DNA of 64,000 bases from NCBI RefSeq assembly GCF_037325665.1, contig NC_090258.1, positions 42,738,337-42,802,336 of the forward strand. Reading direction: 5' to 3'. The DNA is from Littorina saxatilis (taxonomy: Eukaryota; Mollusca; Gastropoda; Littorinimorpha; Littorinidae). Shown piece by piece: positions 45,260-54,656 of this stretch; position 1 is the first letter of the stretch; each line of letters starts with the position of its first letter. Below the pieces are notes generated by a model. That model searched no databases, was not told the DNA's origin, and was given only the letters and a program-made list of their open reading frames with translations. The position numbers and the translations under genes were made by a program.

Positions 45260-48200
45260 CTACTGCAAGCGCGCTGGAATGTATCCTGTATAAACATTGT
45301 TGGGACTGGGGTAAGTATCCCGAATGGCCCACACACAACATGAAGGGATAGCCCTCCTGTTACCAGCCCCCAAACGACCATGCTGCCAGAAAACAAACTG
45401 GCGATAGGCAGCATGGCGATTGGAGGCGGCTTCGCCTCCCTCTTCCGCAAACACCAAAATGTCCACCCGCTGCCTCCTGCTCAGGTGTAGCACGAACGGA
45501 TGTAAAATGATGTTCATCTCCTGCAAAAGAAAAAAGAAATAATAATTGTAATCATCAAAGTAACAACACATCACATTGACCCGGGTTCGAATCCCTGTTG
45601 GGCCTTGAGTGGGGCGCCTGGTAAAGTGCGACCTTTGCCGCGCTTTTAGTTTCCTACACAGCAAAGATAAAGCGCGTTGTAAATATCCAAATTTCATTTT
45701 TTTTCAAATACAAAAATAAGAAATACAAAAATAAATAAATAATAATAATTGGACTCCAAGGACTACATACCAATGTGAACTTCAAGGGAAGAGGAAAGTC
45801 GTTCACTAAAAGAAATTTGCTATTACAGTTTAGATTTTTGTCTAACAGAGAGAACCCAAGGGGGAAAAAAACCCTCTTCATTATAAGTGGAAAATCACAA
45901 TAATAGAGTCCACTATAGTATGAGTACTAGCAGGTTCCACTGTATATCATTACATACAACTATATTACCCTGCACAAGTACACAATCTGACCATGACTGT
46001 GTTTATCTTTTTTTTCATGTAAATATTTTTTTAATAAATACTTTTTTATATAAAAAATGGGCATACGTACAGGCATTCTTGATATGCACTGAGTGCGGCG
46101 CTGGCAGCAGATCCGTTCTGCAGGTGTGGGCATGTGCCGACAATGTCGGCACACACACCAGTCCGGCCAGGCTGCATGGTCTGGTGATGGTGCAGGTGTT
46201 GGCACAGACGACTGATCGGCTGTTTTCAACAGAAAGCATTTTTATTTCTTAATTTATGATACATATTTTATGATTACCAATGTCAAAGTAAAAAAAATCA
46301 ATAATGCACCATGGATGTAAATATATTTTTTTTGTTTTGTTTTTTGTATACAACAACAACAAAACCATTGAAAAAATACTTTCAGCAGAATGCAGAAACA
46401 AAATACTACATAGAGAGCTCACACAAAATACCACAATAATGACAAGAGCAAACTTATATCAGAACACCATAAAGCAGAAGTTACTTACCAAGCATGTCAA
46501 AAACAAGACCTGGTTGTGCAACAGCCAGGTCGAGGGCCAGTTGTCGCAGTTGTGCAATATCCAGCTGTTGGATCTGAGTCTGTAATAATGTAAAGACAAC
46601 AAACATGTTTTAAAATGAAACATGTGTGCTGTTATCATTATCTGTGTATACATGCGAAAGACTTTGCTATTCATATCTCCTCATAATAATGTCAAATTAA
46701 TTAAAAACACACCTGCAAGTTATTCCTGTGCTGCTGCGCAGTGGGGATGCCGGCCACATCCCACCTCCCTCGACCACCTCTCCCCCTGCCACTTGAAGAG
46801 CCCCGCTGCTGTGCTGTCGCCCCTCGTCCTCCTCTCCTCCTTCCTCTCCCCCTGTCTCCTCCTCTTTCGTTACTTGTGGAACATGTCTGAAAACAGCATT
46901 AATAAAACATTTGTGTCTTCAACATGAAGAACTAATTTACATCTAATGGTAACTTCTCCAATTCTCTCATCTATGTGTGCCAAACTAGCACATTTTCTCC
47001 TCAAACTATAGCGAAACCTGTGGTATCCAACAACGAAGGGGCCCAGACAAAAAGAGTTGGATACCACAGGTAGTTGGATACCACAGGTCAGATTCAGACT
47101 AAGTAATACGTATTTGGGTAATTCCCCAGTTGTATATCACAGGGTATTTGGATAAGACCAGTATGGATACCACAGATTTCACTGTAATGTACACATGAAA
47201 ACACACCTGATCTTGTTCTTGAGGCTGACCACCTCCTCTTCCCCCTCCCCTTCCTCTCCTCCTCCCTCTCCCTCTGTGGGGTGCAGGTGAGTCTGTTTCA
47301 TGATCACTCCGGCTTGTCTGAAATCAACAATAATAAATTAGTTGTATCTTCAGCATGTAGAACTAATTTTCATATAATTAATTGTAAGCTCTTCAGTCTC
47401 ATCTATTAGAGCCAAAATAGCAAATGTTCTCAAAGTAATGGACATGAAAACACACCTGATCTTGTTCTTGAGGCTGACCACCTCCTCTTCCCCCTCCCCT
47501 TCCTCTCCTCCTTCCTCTCCCTCTGTGGGGTGCAGGTGAGTCTGTTTCATGATCACTCCGGCTTGTCTGAAATCAACAATAATAAATTAGTTGTATCTTC
47601 AGCATGTAGAAATACATCTGGTAAGCTCTCCACTCTTTTTGTCATCTGTGAGTGCCAAACCAGTTTTTACTAGCAAATTTTCTCATCAAACTAATGTATA
47701 TGAGAACACACCTGGGGGTATGGGTGGGGTTATGAGAGAAATACTTAGGTTAGGACTGCTAGACAGTCAAAGTCTTCTTCTGTCACATTCTTTGCACATG
47801 ATTCTAGAGGGAGCAAAGAGGGAAGGAGGGCATCATCCATCAAACAAGTGATGACCAAGGAATAATAGAAAATTAAAAACCAACCGAGTACTTTATGCTG
47901 TTTACATGTTCTGAGCAAAAGTCCACAAGTACATTGAATGATTGATGTAGTGCTACAGGGATTACGACAGATCTAGAAGCAACCCATCGAAAGCAAAAAG
48001 AAGCTAAGAGGCATACAGCCTATGCTCCAAAGTTCATGAAGGCTGTTACCCTTTATAATTATCAAGATCTACGAGTATGCTTACTCTTACCGTCAAACTC
48101 AGAAAATGCGAGTGGGGCGGTTTTTGCGGTAGTGACATGAATGACTCTCACTCTGTCACTCTCATGTCGACAGATTGCTTCCAGTTCTTCTTCTTCTTGA

Positions 48201-48297
48201 TAATGTAGAACACTTTTGGATCCCAAATCTAAATAGACTTAAGTTAGGGGCGAAAAGTTATTGCACGGCCTTTGAAACTTACCGATGGCGACGACAT
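45260..48297 (-). CDS. RGG-rich protein with P2X7 ballast-type zinc domain, 7 exons, about 303 aa
   Basis: Minus-strand exons: 48297-48283 (MSSPS), 47566-47456, 47317-47207, 46886-46713, 46579-46489, 46219-46071, 45520-45260. They sum to 912 bp with all phases agreeing. N-terminal half: two identical-length Arg/Gly-rich exons ([17 protein letters not shown]) and a third RG-rich exon. Then comes a helical segment [20 protein letters not shown]. The zinc domain follows: [30 protein letters not shown], then [20 protein letters not shown] and [13 protein letters not shown], ending TGYIPARLQ. This is the cytoplasmic ballast domain of P2X7 receptors, found without the channel in many invertebrate proteins. 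No membrane segment is present. RGG repeats suggest RNA or DNA binding. Convergent with the transposase inside one TTAA-flanked segment, so a partner or cargo role is inferred. Confidence 0.8.
45577..45700 (+). mobile_element. SINE-type repeat in intron
   Basis: ACCCGGGTTCGAATCCCTGT (B-box-like), then GGGCCTTGAGTGGGGCGCCT and ACCTTTGCCGCGCTTTTAGT; same family as 40149-40372 in the other orientation. Confidence 0.6.
46960..47200. repeat. Intronic repeats of TTGGATACCACAGG
   Basis: TTGGATACCACAGG occurs twice in a row (47062 and 47084), with a near relative near 47165 and an inverted relative (CCTGTGGTATCCAAC) at about 47018. It lies in an intron of the ballast-domain gene. Confidence 0.5.
47207..47566 (-). 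repeat. Tandem duplication of an RGG exon
   Basis: Exons 47566-47456 and 47317-47207 are both 111 bp, phase 0, and nearly identical with their introns (249-bp shift). A third, decayed copy seems to end at about 47713 (CCCCAG|GTGTGT). Exon number can change RGG repeat length without changing frame. Confidence 0.8.
47714..48282 (-). other. First intron region of ballast-domain gene
   Basis: Holds a further possible donor (TTTGACG|GTAAGA at about 48093), so an extra untranslated or alternative exon may exist. No other feature. Confidence 0.35.
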
Positions 48298-48566
48298 AGT
48301 GATGTTGTACTTGTCAATTGATAGCGGCAGTAGTGGCGGAAGTAGGGAGTTCCCTTGACTTCCGGTGACGATTACGCCAAAGGCCTTGTTGAATAATGTT
48401 TAGGCCTACGAATTCTTTTTCTCGAAAATATCGTACCAACAATTTTTTTCTGTGTTCGAATACTGTAGCCAATCCTCCTTCTATCAACTTTAAAGGACGT
48501 TTATGAGATTATTTGTACAAGTGACCAAAATGAATTAATTATTGAGCTACAGCCACATGTGTTACT
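48298..48566. other. Putative promoter side of the ballast-domain gene and right end of the element
   Basis: About 270 bp between the start codon of the minus-strand gene and the right TTAA. No TATA box obvious on the minus strand. Confidence 0.35.
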
Positions 48567-48890
48567 TTAAGAGAACCAACCAGTTTTTGGTGTTGTCCAA
48601 CGATCGCCTCAAGTTTCTGGACATTCAAACGTATCTGGCGCCCGGGTATACCTACAAACAATACCTGGCCGCCTACGACTGCAGCGAGACAAAGTCCTTC
48701 TTTCCTTACCAATGGGTAACACATTTGGCCAGGCTGCAGGAACCCCAACTCCCTCCTCGTGACGCCTTCTACAGCGACTTGACGGGCAAGACCATCTCTG
48801 AAGAAGAGTACGCACACTGCCAGCAGGTATGGGTGGACAAGGAGATGGTTACCTTTGGAGACTGGCTTGTCCACTACAACAACTATACGA

Positions 48891-49466
48891 GAGAGACTAT
48901 ACCATTGCTATATGATTGCTTTGTGGTGGAACCAGCGACACCACCAACTGGTGGTGAGGACAATGATTGCTTTGTGGTGGAGCCGGCGGCACCGCCCACC
49001 TGTGAGGACGATGGCGGTGATTGCTTTATAGTCGAACCAACGACATCCAACGAGGCCGCCGCCACCACCTCCCCCCCCCCCCACAGGAGGGGTGTCGCCA
49101 ATGTGTTGGTGGGGACCGGCCGTGAAAATAGAGGATGATTACGAAGATGACGATTTAAACAAACATACTTCCGAGCAACAGGAGGAGGGGGGTGGTGACA
49201 GTGATGATGAAATAGCAATTGATTGTGAAGGAGACGGAGGAGAAGAGGAGGAAGGAGAGGACGAAAGAGAACAAACGTTGGCGTCGATATCAACACTTTA
49301 TATGGACGCGGAAACGATTCACGGACTGAAACGAGTTCTCAGTAATATTGACGCGAAATGCAAAGCCGGTGTTTCTGCTGTTAATGAATTACTGCACCCA
49401 AGTGTGGCCGCACCAGCGCCCCCTCCCAGGACACTAACACACAATGATGAACGATTAACAAACTGA
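48891..49466 (+). CDS. Acidic, repeat-containing sequence after the polymerase piece (unknown, broken)
   Basis: After the last polymerase-like residues the sequence encodes three copies of DCF(V/I)VEP spaced by Pro/Gly/Thr (DCFVVEPATPPTGGEDN and relatives). Further on is a strongly acidic stretch (GDGGEEEEGEDEREQTLAS) and MDAETIHGLKRVLSNIDAKC. VVEP-type hydrophobic cores next to acidic residues resemble SUMO-interacting motifs. Not part of a normal PolB. It belongs to the virus-like fossil or to a neighbouring gene of it. AATAAA follows at 49578. Confidence 0.4.
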
Positions 49467-49623
49467 ACCCAACAGTCCATGTTCAAGATCCTCAGGTGGT
49501 GGTCGGGTGGAAGACACAGACAAGGAGATGTCTGGTTTATGTTGTTGTGCGTATAATATAATAAGTGTGTTTAGTATAATAAACCAATATATAAAGACTC
49601 TAGTGACTTCCCCGCTTTTGTTT

Positions 49624-49654
<31 letters not shown>

Positions 49655-49744
49655 TGGTTGGTTGGTTGGTTTTTGGGGTTTAATGTCTCTTCAGCAGAGT
49701 ATGTGTATGTGTATGTGTGTGTGTGTGTGTGTGTGTATGTGTGT

Positions 49745-49832
<88 letters not shown>

Positions 49833-50025
49833 GCGGTTGAAAGAAACTCATATGCTGGAAATCAAATTCTCTTTCTGCCTCTCTCTCCTCTCATAGTGTA
49901 CCCTACATAAAAGAAGAAATTGTTGGTTGCGTTTGTATTCTTAATATTGTTCATACCTTGTGGACCTGTTTGTTAATATTGTGTGTTTATTTTTTTTATA
50001 TTTTTTTTAATTGCAGAGCACCACG
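49467..50025. other. Intergenic with (GT)n microsatellite and SINE-type tail
   Basis: AATAAA at 49578. GT/AT-rich microsatellite at 49623-49840 interrupted by GGTTTAATGTCTCTTCAGCA (SINE-tail-like). Confidence 0.6.
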
Positions 50026-50211
50026 ATGATCCGAACAAATTTTGACGATTTTTCTCAAGAGTTAGAAGAAGTTTTAGATTTGTTTTCTTCCAATGTATAC
50101 AGAGTGGGATTGGTTAGTGTAGTTGAGGTTTTGTACGATAGATTATATTGGAATTTGATTTTTGATTTAGGAGACTATATCAGGCCAGATAACGTCACCC
50201 ACTCATTTTAA
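50026..50211 (+). CDS. Small hypothetical ORF (61 aa)
   Basis: A T-rich tract and TTGCAG lie just upstream, as in a splice acceptor. MIRTNFDDFSQELEEVLDLF then RVGLVSVVEVLYDRLYWNLI. Coding-like composition continues for about 100 bp beyond it. No family recognised. It may belong to the virus-like block. Confidence 0.35.
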   Translation: MIRTNFDDFSQELEEVLDLFSSNVYRVGLVSVVEVLYDRLYWNLIFDLGDYIRPDNVTHSF

Positions 50212-50463
50212 AACTTTGTCAGAAGAAGGGTAGATCAAATTACTCAGAGAATTCGACGTCGGCCCATCCCTGTTTTTATCTGGCCCCCAATACATTTGAG
50301 AGATTTGACTAGAGGCGGTTAGACATGTTACACGCACAAAAAACAGGAATAAAGAAGCTGTTATTGTAGTATCGCTGTTGTTCCTACCAAACCGTTCGAC
50401 CGGATAGCGATTTTTTTTTATCAAAATGGATGTTCAGGTTGTGCTCTCCCCGCTGCCGCAACA

Positions 50464-51233
50464 AGAGTGATACAGCACCAAAGGCTATGTTGATACAGCA
50501 CCAAAGGCTATGTTGATACAGCACCAAAGGCTATGTTGATACAGCACCAAAGGCTATGTTGATACAGCACCAAAGGCTATGTTGATACAGCACCAAAGGC
50601 TATGTTGATACAGCACCAAAGGCTATGTTGATACAGCACCAAGGGCTCTATGTTGATACAGCACCAAAGGCTATGTTGATACAGCACCAAAGGCTATGTT
50701 GATACAGCACCAAAGGCTATGTTGATACAGCACCAAAGGCTATGTTGATACAGCACCAAAGGCTATGTTGATACAGCACCAAAGGCTATGTTGATACAGC
50801 ACCAAAGGCTATGTTGATACAGCACCAAAGGCTATGTTGATACAGCACCAAAGGCTATGTTGATACAGCACCAAAGGCTATGTTGATACAGCACCAAAGG
50901 CTATGTTGATACAGCACCCAAGGCTATGTTGATACAGCACCCAAGGCTATGTTGATACAGCACCCAAGGCTGTTGATACAGCACCCAAGGCTATGTTGAT
51001 ACAGCACCAAAGGCTCTATGTTGATACAGCACCAAAGGCTATGTTGATACAGCACCAAAGGCTATGTTGATACAGCACCAAAGGCTATGTTGATACAGCA
51101 CCAAAGGCTATGTTGATACAGCACCAAAGGCTATGTTGATACAGCACCTAAGGCTATGTTGATACAGCACCACAGGCTATGTTCATACAGCATCAAAGGC
51201 TATGTTCATACAGCACCAAAGGCTATGTTGATA
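50464..51233 (+). repeat. 23-bp minisatellite, block 1 (about 33 units)
   Basis: Tandem GATACAGCACCAAAGGCTATGTT. Most units are identical; variants (CCCAAGG, extra CT) cluster in the right half. The same unit recurs in three other blocks: 54250-54656, 57895-58195 and 60698-60880. Confidence 0.95.
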
Positions 51234-51579
51234 CAAAACAAAACAAAAACAAGCACTTTTGGCTTTCCTCTGAGTCCGTACTCTCAAAAGGGTAAAAAAA
51301 AAAAAAGAAGAAAAAAAGGTTGGTCCATGTAATACTGGGTGGTGCGGTACTGTTTCAGATGTCCGCCCTTTTATTTATTTTTACTCCTACTATCGTTCTT
51401 ATTTTTGTGGTCCCTGATATGTCCCAGCTATATTTTTCGCAGCTTGTCTGGTGTGGGGTTTTTTCACATCGCACCATCGATGTTACTCCCGTTTTTCCAA
51501 CGAATAAAACTTTTATGAACTGACTATAATATCACGCAAGATTTTGATAAGGTTATTAATCTGATGTTGCTTAGTGACC

Positions 51580-51777
51580 ATGGCCGAACACGTAAAATCT
51601 GTCCGCATGAGTGAAAAGAGAGAGGCGATCATCACCATAACGCCGTGGAGAGATGACAGCTTACTCCTAAGCGTCGCAGTCGTTCCATGTCCGACACCAA
51701 ATTGTGGCACAGGCCCGTATAGATTTAGGGTAAAGAGAACCAGGGGGCGAGCGGGTCATGGAGAATTAGATTTCTTT
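51580..51777 (+). CDS. 64-residue-family micro-ORF, divergent copy 1
   Basis: MAEHVKSVRMSEKREAIITI then TPWRDDSLLLSVAVVPCP. It is the most divergent member of a family repeated downstream (53508-60190). Nearly all its differences are conservative (T/S, V/I, K/R, S/T, L/I), which suggests past selection on the protein. Its C-terminal part differs from the others and is followed by a SINE tail (51785-51850). Function unknown. Confidence 0.5.
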
Positions 51778-51784
51778 CTTTCTT

Positions 51785-51850
51785 TCTTTTTTTTATTTGG
51801 TGTTTAACGTCGTTTTCAACCACGAAGGTTATATCGCGACGAGAGAATTA
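51785..51850 (-). mobile_element. SINE 3' tail (GACGTTAAACACCAAATAAA type)
   Basis: Plus strand reads TTTATTTGGTGTTTAACGTC then AACCACGAAGGTTATATCGCG, the inverted tail of a common mollusc SINE. Second copy at 62701-62760. Confidence 0.6.
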
Positions 51851-52036
51851 GATTAGATCAAGTCATTTTTTTGTTGAGAGATAGATATTTGATGCTTATA
51901 AGATAATCCGTTTGGAATATATACTGTTTCAGGAAGAAAGAAAAAAAGGCACCCCTCTCCCCCTCCTCTCCTCTCCCTTCAGAGACTATTTGTAAGGTCA
52001 ACACCCCCCATTATTTTAGGAAAGGGAAGGAGCACC

Positions 52037-52801
52037 ATGGAGCACACCGTTATTAGAAACTATAAATACGTCAAGTCAGAGGTCGACGGAAAGATAACGA
52101 TAGAAACATTGAATAGAGACACGGCTGGTGACAATCAGCCATTTGACCCTGCTCGTTCAGGGAATCTGAGTATGTGCTGGTTCCCGGATTCAGACTACGT
52201 CGGCTTACCCGTTAAACAATTAACGGAACTTCTGGGAGAGTTTACCCTCCCGTACAAAAAAAACCTGATTAGGAAAGGGGATGAACGGTTTGTGTCCCTA
52301 AAGTGCCAGTATCATTGCGATCTTTTACTGAAACTCTGTTTGAAAAAAAACACGCCGACCTTTTTAGATGCGGCAAAACGCAAATTTATCCGCATGCTGT
52401 CAGGGCGTCGGAGATCTGACGGCTCTCTTCAACGCCAACCACACCGACAGAGACCGGCCCCACCCCAAACAGCAGCGCCCAGCATCTCGTCCGACGCTGA
52501 TGCCCAGCTCCTTCCCCCACTCCCCCAAGCAATAGCAACCATGATATTCCCGGGCGCTGATATTCCCCAGCAAGATGACTTTCTTGCCGCGACATATCCA
52601 TCCATCACAGTTCCTGGCACCCACTACCTGTCCCAAAATGACGTCGTACAACCTCCCCACCAACTGATCATCCCGCGTTCTAGCGAAACTGGTGGGGCGG
52701 ATCTATCATCTTGGTTGGACCTGGGGGGTGGAATGGCAGAAAGCACGACGATTGACCCGGCCGAGCTTTTGGAGTTGAACCGTTTCCTTAACTCTTTGTA
52801 A
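52037..52801 (+). CDS. Hypothetical protein, 254 aa
   Basis: ATG in good context (AGCACCATGG). Residues 1-110 look globular (MEHTVIRNYKYVKSEVDGKI, CWFPDSDYVGLPVKQLTELL, RFVSLKCQYHCDLLLKLCLK). Residues about 118-145 are basic and Pro/Gln-rich (GRRRSDGSLQRQPHRQRPAP), then a long disordered region, and a C-terminal acidic tip (AELLELNRFLNSL). A globular N-terminus plus basic patch plus acidic end recalls DNA-binding regulators, but no family is recognised. A single open frame without introns, unlike the spliced genes to its left, fits a virus-like origin. Confidence 0.5.
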   Translation: MEHTVIRNYKYVKSEVDGKITIETLNRDTAGDNQPFDPARSGNLSMCWFPDSDYVGLPVKQLTELLGEFTLPYKKNLIRKGDERFVSLKCQYHCDLLLKLCLKKNTPTFLDAAKRKFIRMLSGRRRSDGSLQRQPHRQRPAPPQTAAPSISSDADAQLLPPLPQAIATMIFPGADIPQQDDFLAATYPSITVPGTHYLSQNDVVQPPHQLIIPRSSETGGADLSSWLDLGGGMAESTTIDPAELLELNRFLNSL

Positions 52802-52858
52802 ATTCAGAAGGGGGAGGGGGGGGGGGGGAAGTGAGGTGACTAATTTGCTGCCCGCACC

Positions 52859-52864
52859 TATATA
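52859..52864 (+). promoter_or_regulatory. TATATA box upstream of the 124-aa ORF
   Basis: CACCTATATAGG lies 270 bp upstream of ATG 53129 and just after the 254-aa ORF, following a GGGGGAGGGGG tract. Plausible core promoter; not tested. Confidence 0.3.
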
Positions 52865-53128
52865 GGTCACGGCAGTTCTGCTGCTGTTGTTGTGCGGTGT
52901 CTCCGGGCTTTAATCCTTTTTTTTTGGTATGATTGGCCAACGTTCGGAGACGACAGGTCACACCCACTGTGTGTGGATTTTTTTAAGTCAAACCAGCGTT
53001 ACATTAATTAACTCCTCATTATGTTATTCATCCTTTTATTTAATTGTATTGATTAAAGTTATTGTAGGGTAGGAAACCAAAGTGGCTCTCATTAACGTAA
53101 TTGCTATTACCTCTTCGCCATTTTACGG

Positions 53129-53503
53129 ATGTTCCCCGCTGGTGTTCCCCCACCTCAGTCCCCCTTCCTCGGGGAGGAATCGGATCGAGGAAGAGGCCGT
53201 TCGCCCTGGTATTTGTGGCTGAAGGCAGAGGTCGGGCGACGCGAGAAACGCGAGCGTGACATGTTTCTGACGCTCCTCCCGTTGAGGGCATGCGTCAGAG
53301 CAAACGCTCCACAGGTCCCCTATCCAAACGGGGACCTCATTTCATTCGAAGACCCCCCGCAGGACAGACCCATCGTCCGAGGACGAGGCCGGGGCGAAAG
53401 AGCGGCGTTTATTATGACGGAGGTGGCGGCATACCAACAGCGTGCATACCACCGTCCGGCTCCGACAATCCCCGGTCGCTCCAAAGTAGCCCCGGCGCAA
53501 TGA
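53129..53503 (+). CDS. Hypothetical basic protein, 124 aa
   Basis: MFPAGVPPPQSPFLGEESDR, WYLWLKAEVGRREKRERDMF, LISFEDPPQDRPIVRGRGRG, ending EVAAYQQRAYHRPAPTIPGR-SKVAPAQ. Arg-rich, small, no domain recognised. Its last 27 residues reappear fused to the 64-residue family in copies at 58510 and 59253. It is followed after 4 bp by a member of that family. Confidence 0.45.
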   Translation: MFPAGVPPPQSPFLGEESDRGRGRSPWYLWLKAEVGRREKRERDMFLTLLPLRACVRANAPQVPYPNGDLISFEDPPQDRPIVRGRGRGERAAFIMTEVAAYQQRAYHRPAPTIPGRSKVAPAQ

Positions 53504-53507
53504 AACG

Positions 53508-53681
53508 ATGAAAATCAGTGAGAAGCGAGAGGCGGTGATCTCGCTAACACCATGGCGAGACGACACCCTGCTCCTCTCCGTCGCTGTCGTACCGAGTCCG
53601 ACATCAGAGGATCCATTGACACCGGCCGAGCAGGAGAGGCTGTGCCAAATTGTGGCACAGGCCCGTATAGATTTAGAGTAA
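53508..53681 (+). CDS. 64-residue-family micro-ORF, copy 2 (starts at internal Met)
   Basis: MKISEKREAVISLTPWRDDT, LLLSVAVVPSPTSEDPLTPA, ending QIVAQARIDLE. Lacks the first seven residues (MAEHVKT) because the preceding ORF's end is joined directly upstream. Then follows the 3' sequence shared by all copies (about 53682-54250). Confidence 0.5.
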   Translation: MKISEKREAVISLTPWRDDTLLLSVAVVPSPTSEDPLTPAEQERLCQIVAQARIDLE

Positions 53682-54249
53682 AGAAAACCAGGGCGGGGGC
53701 GGGTCAAAGAAAATTAGATTGTCGTTTTTTTTAAAATTTTTTATATATAATAATCAGTATAGATGACGGAGCTGTGTTACAAGAAAGAAAATAAAAGGAA
53801 CGGATCATAGAGAATTTAATGTAGGATCAGATTCAGTTAGGCTAGCTTAGTAGATTGATAATGTGTGTTTTTTTCCCCAAATCTCAAATCGTTTTAGTTC
53901 ACCACTAGAATTGATCACAATGCAGGGGATCGGGTGATGGGGATTGGAGTTAGTTTTTTCCGTTTATTGCGTGTTGTGTACCGCAATTTATGTTCGGTGT
54001 CATTTCGTTATGTTCAGTGTCATTTGATGAAGTTATTTCTTTATACTTTTAATATTTTTCCTCTTTTATACCCCCATTATAACAAATTCTTGGTAAGATT
54101 GGGGGTATGCAGATTGTTACAGAAGTTGTTGCTAAACGTAAGGGCTACCTTTAAATACACCCCTTTTATATTCCAGTATTTTTTGACTTGTGTTAAGTTA
54201 CGGCCCTTTTACCAGATTAGTCTATCCTACCCCTGCGGGTTAGGGGAAG
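53682..54249 (+). repeat. 3' segment of the duplicated micro-ORF unit
   Basis: Includes TGTGTTACAAGAAAGAAA, TTAGGCTAGCTTAGTAGATT, ATGTTCGGTGTCATTTCGTT and TACCCCTGCGGGTTAGGGGA. Nearly identical segments follow the ORF copies at 56099 and 59996, and a shortened form those at 58739 and 59482. The frame through it (MMGIGVSFFRLLRV) is not conserved as protein and is probably non-coding. Confidence 0.7.
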
Positions 54250-54656
54250 TCCAAAGGCTATGTTGATACAGCACCAAAGGCTATGTTGATACAGCACCAA
54301 AAGCTATGTTGATACAGCACCAATGGCTATGTTGATACAGCACCAAAGGCTATGTTGATACAGCACCAAAGGCTATGTTGATACAGCACCAAAAGCTATG
54401 TTGATACAGCACCAAAGGCTCTATGTTGATACAGCACCAAAGGCTATGTTGATACAGCACCAAAGGCTATGTTGATACAGCACCAAAAGCTATGTTGATA
54501 CAGCACCAAAAGCTATGTTGATACAGCACCAAAGGCTATGTTGATACAGCACCAAAAGCTATGTTGATACAGCACCAAAGGCTCTATGTTGATACAGCAC
54601 CAAAAGCTATGTTGATACAGCACCAAAAGCTATGTTGATACAGCACCAAAGGCTAT
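54250..54656 (+). repeat. 23-bp minisatellite, block 2 (about 17 units)
   Basis: Same unit as 50464-51233 with a common AAAAGC variant. Confidence 0.95.

Larger units (their letters stand above)
36181..48566 (+). mobile_element. 12.4-kb Kolobok-like two-gene DNA transposon (putative), TTAA-flanked
   Basis: Inserted between two pieces of the polymerase fossil. TTAA lies exactly at both edges (36177-36180 and 48567-48570), the target-duplication size and sequence of Kolobok (and piggyBac) elements. It contains two convergent, apparently intact, spliced genes: a Kolobok-like transposase (36431-43600, plus) and a P2X7 ballast-domain protein (48297-45260, minus). Its termini, read inward, both begin AG and share an inner AGCTCAA, but no long terminal inverted repeat is evident. 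SINE and dispersed-repeat pieces sit in introns and between the genes. Element status is inferred from the flanks and context; a captured host locus is less likely but possible. Confidence 0.65.
33391..48890 (+). mobile_element. Fossil of a protein-primed type B DNA polymerase (virus-like element), broken
   Basis: Three separated plus-strand pieces (33391-33644, 35800-36180, 48567-48890) resemble the N-terminal and exonuclease region of DNA_pol_B_2 proteins. Seen: a finger-like C..H...C segment, GGVYHPS and HRIVFDIESYFPKEL in the first; PVIGFSSGRYDLNVLRPYLL in the second; RLKFLDIQTYLAPGYTYKQY and FYSDLTGKTISEEEYAHCQQ in the third. Polymerases of this type are carried by Polintons, adintovirus-like elements and linear plasmids. 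The polymerase core was not found, nor were capsid or integrase genes. The fossil is non-functional: at least two large DNA-transposon insertions split it. Insertion by later elements implies it is older than both. Confidence 0.7.

Noticed and set aside
36189-48548. 8-bp ATTGAGCT at both sides as the target duplication of the 12.4-kb segment
   Set aside because: It lies some bases away from where polymerase similarity stops, while TTAA sits exactly at both edges and fits the Kolobok-like transposase.
50464-51233. CRISPR-like array
   Set aside because: Head-to-tail 23-bp units with no spacers, in a eukaryotic genome; a minisatellite.
53934-54266. 110-residue ORF MMGIGVSFFRLLRV... as a conserved protein
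   Set aside because: It recurs only because the DNA is duplicated; in the diverged copy at 55397-55744 the frame is not conserved.
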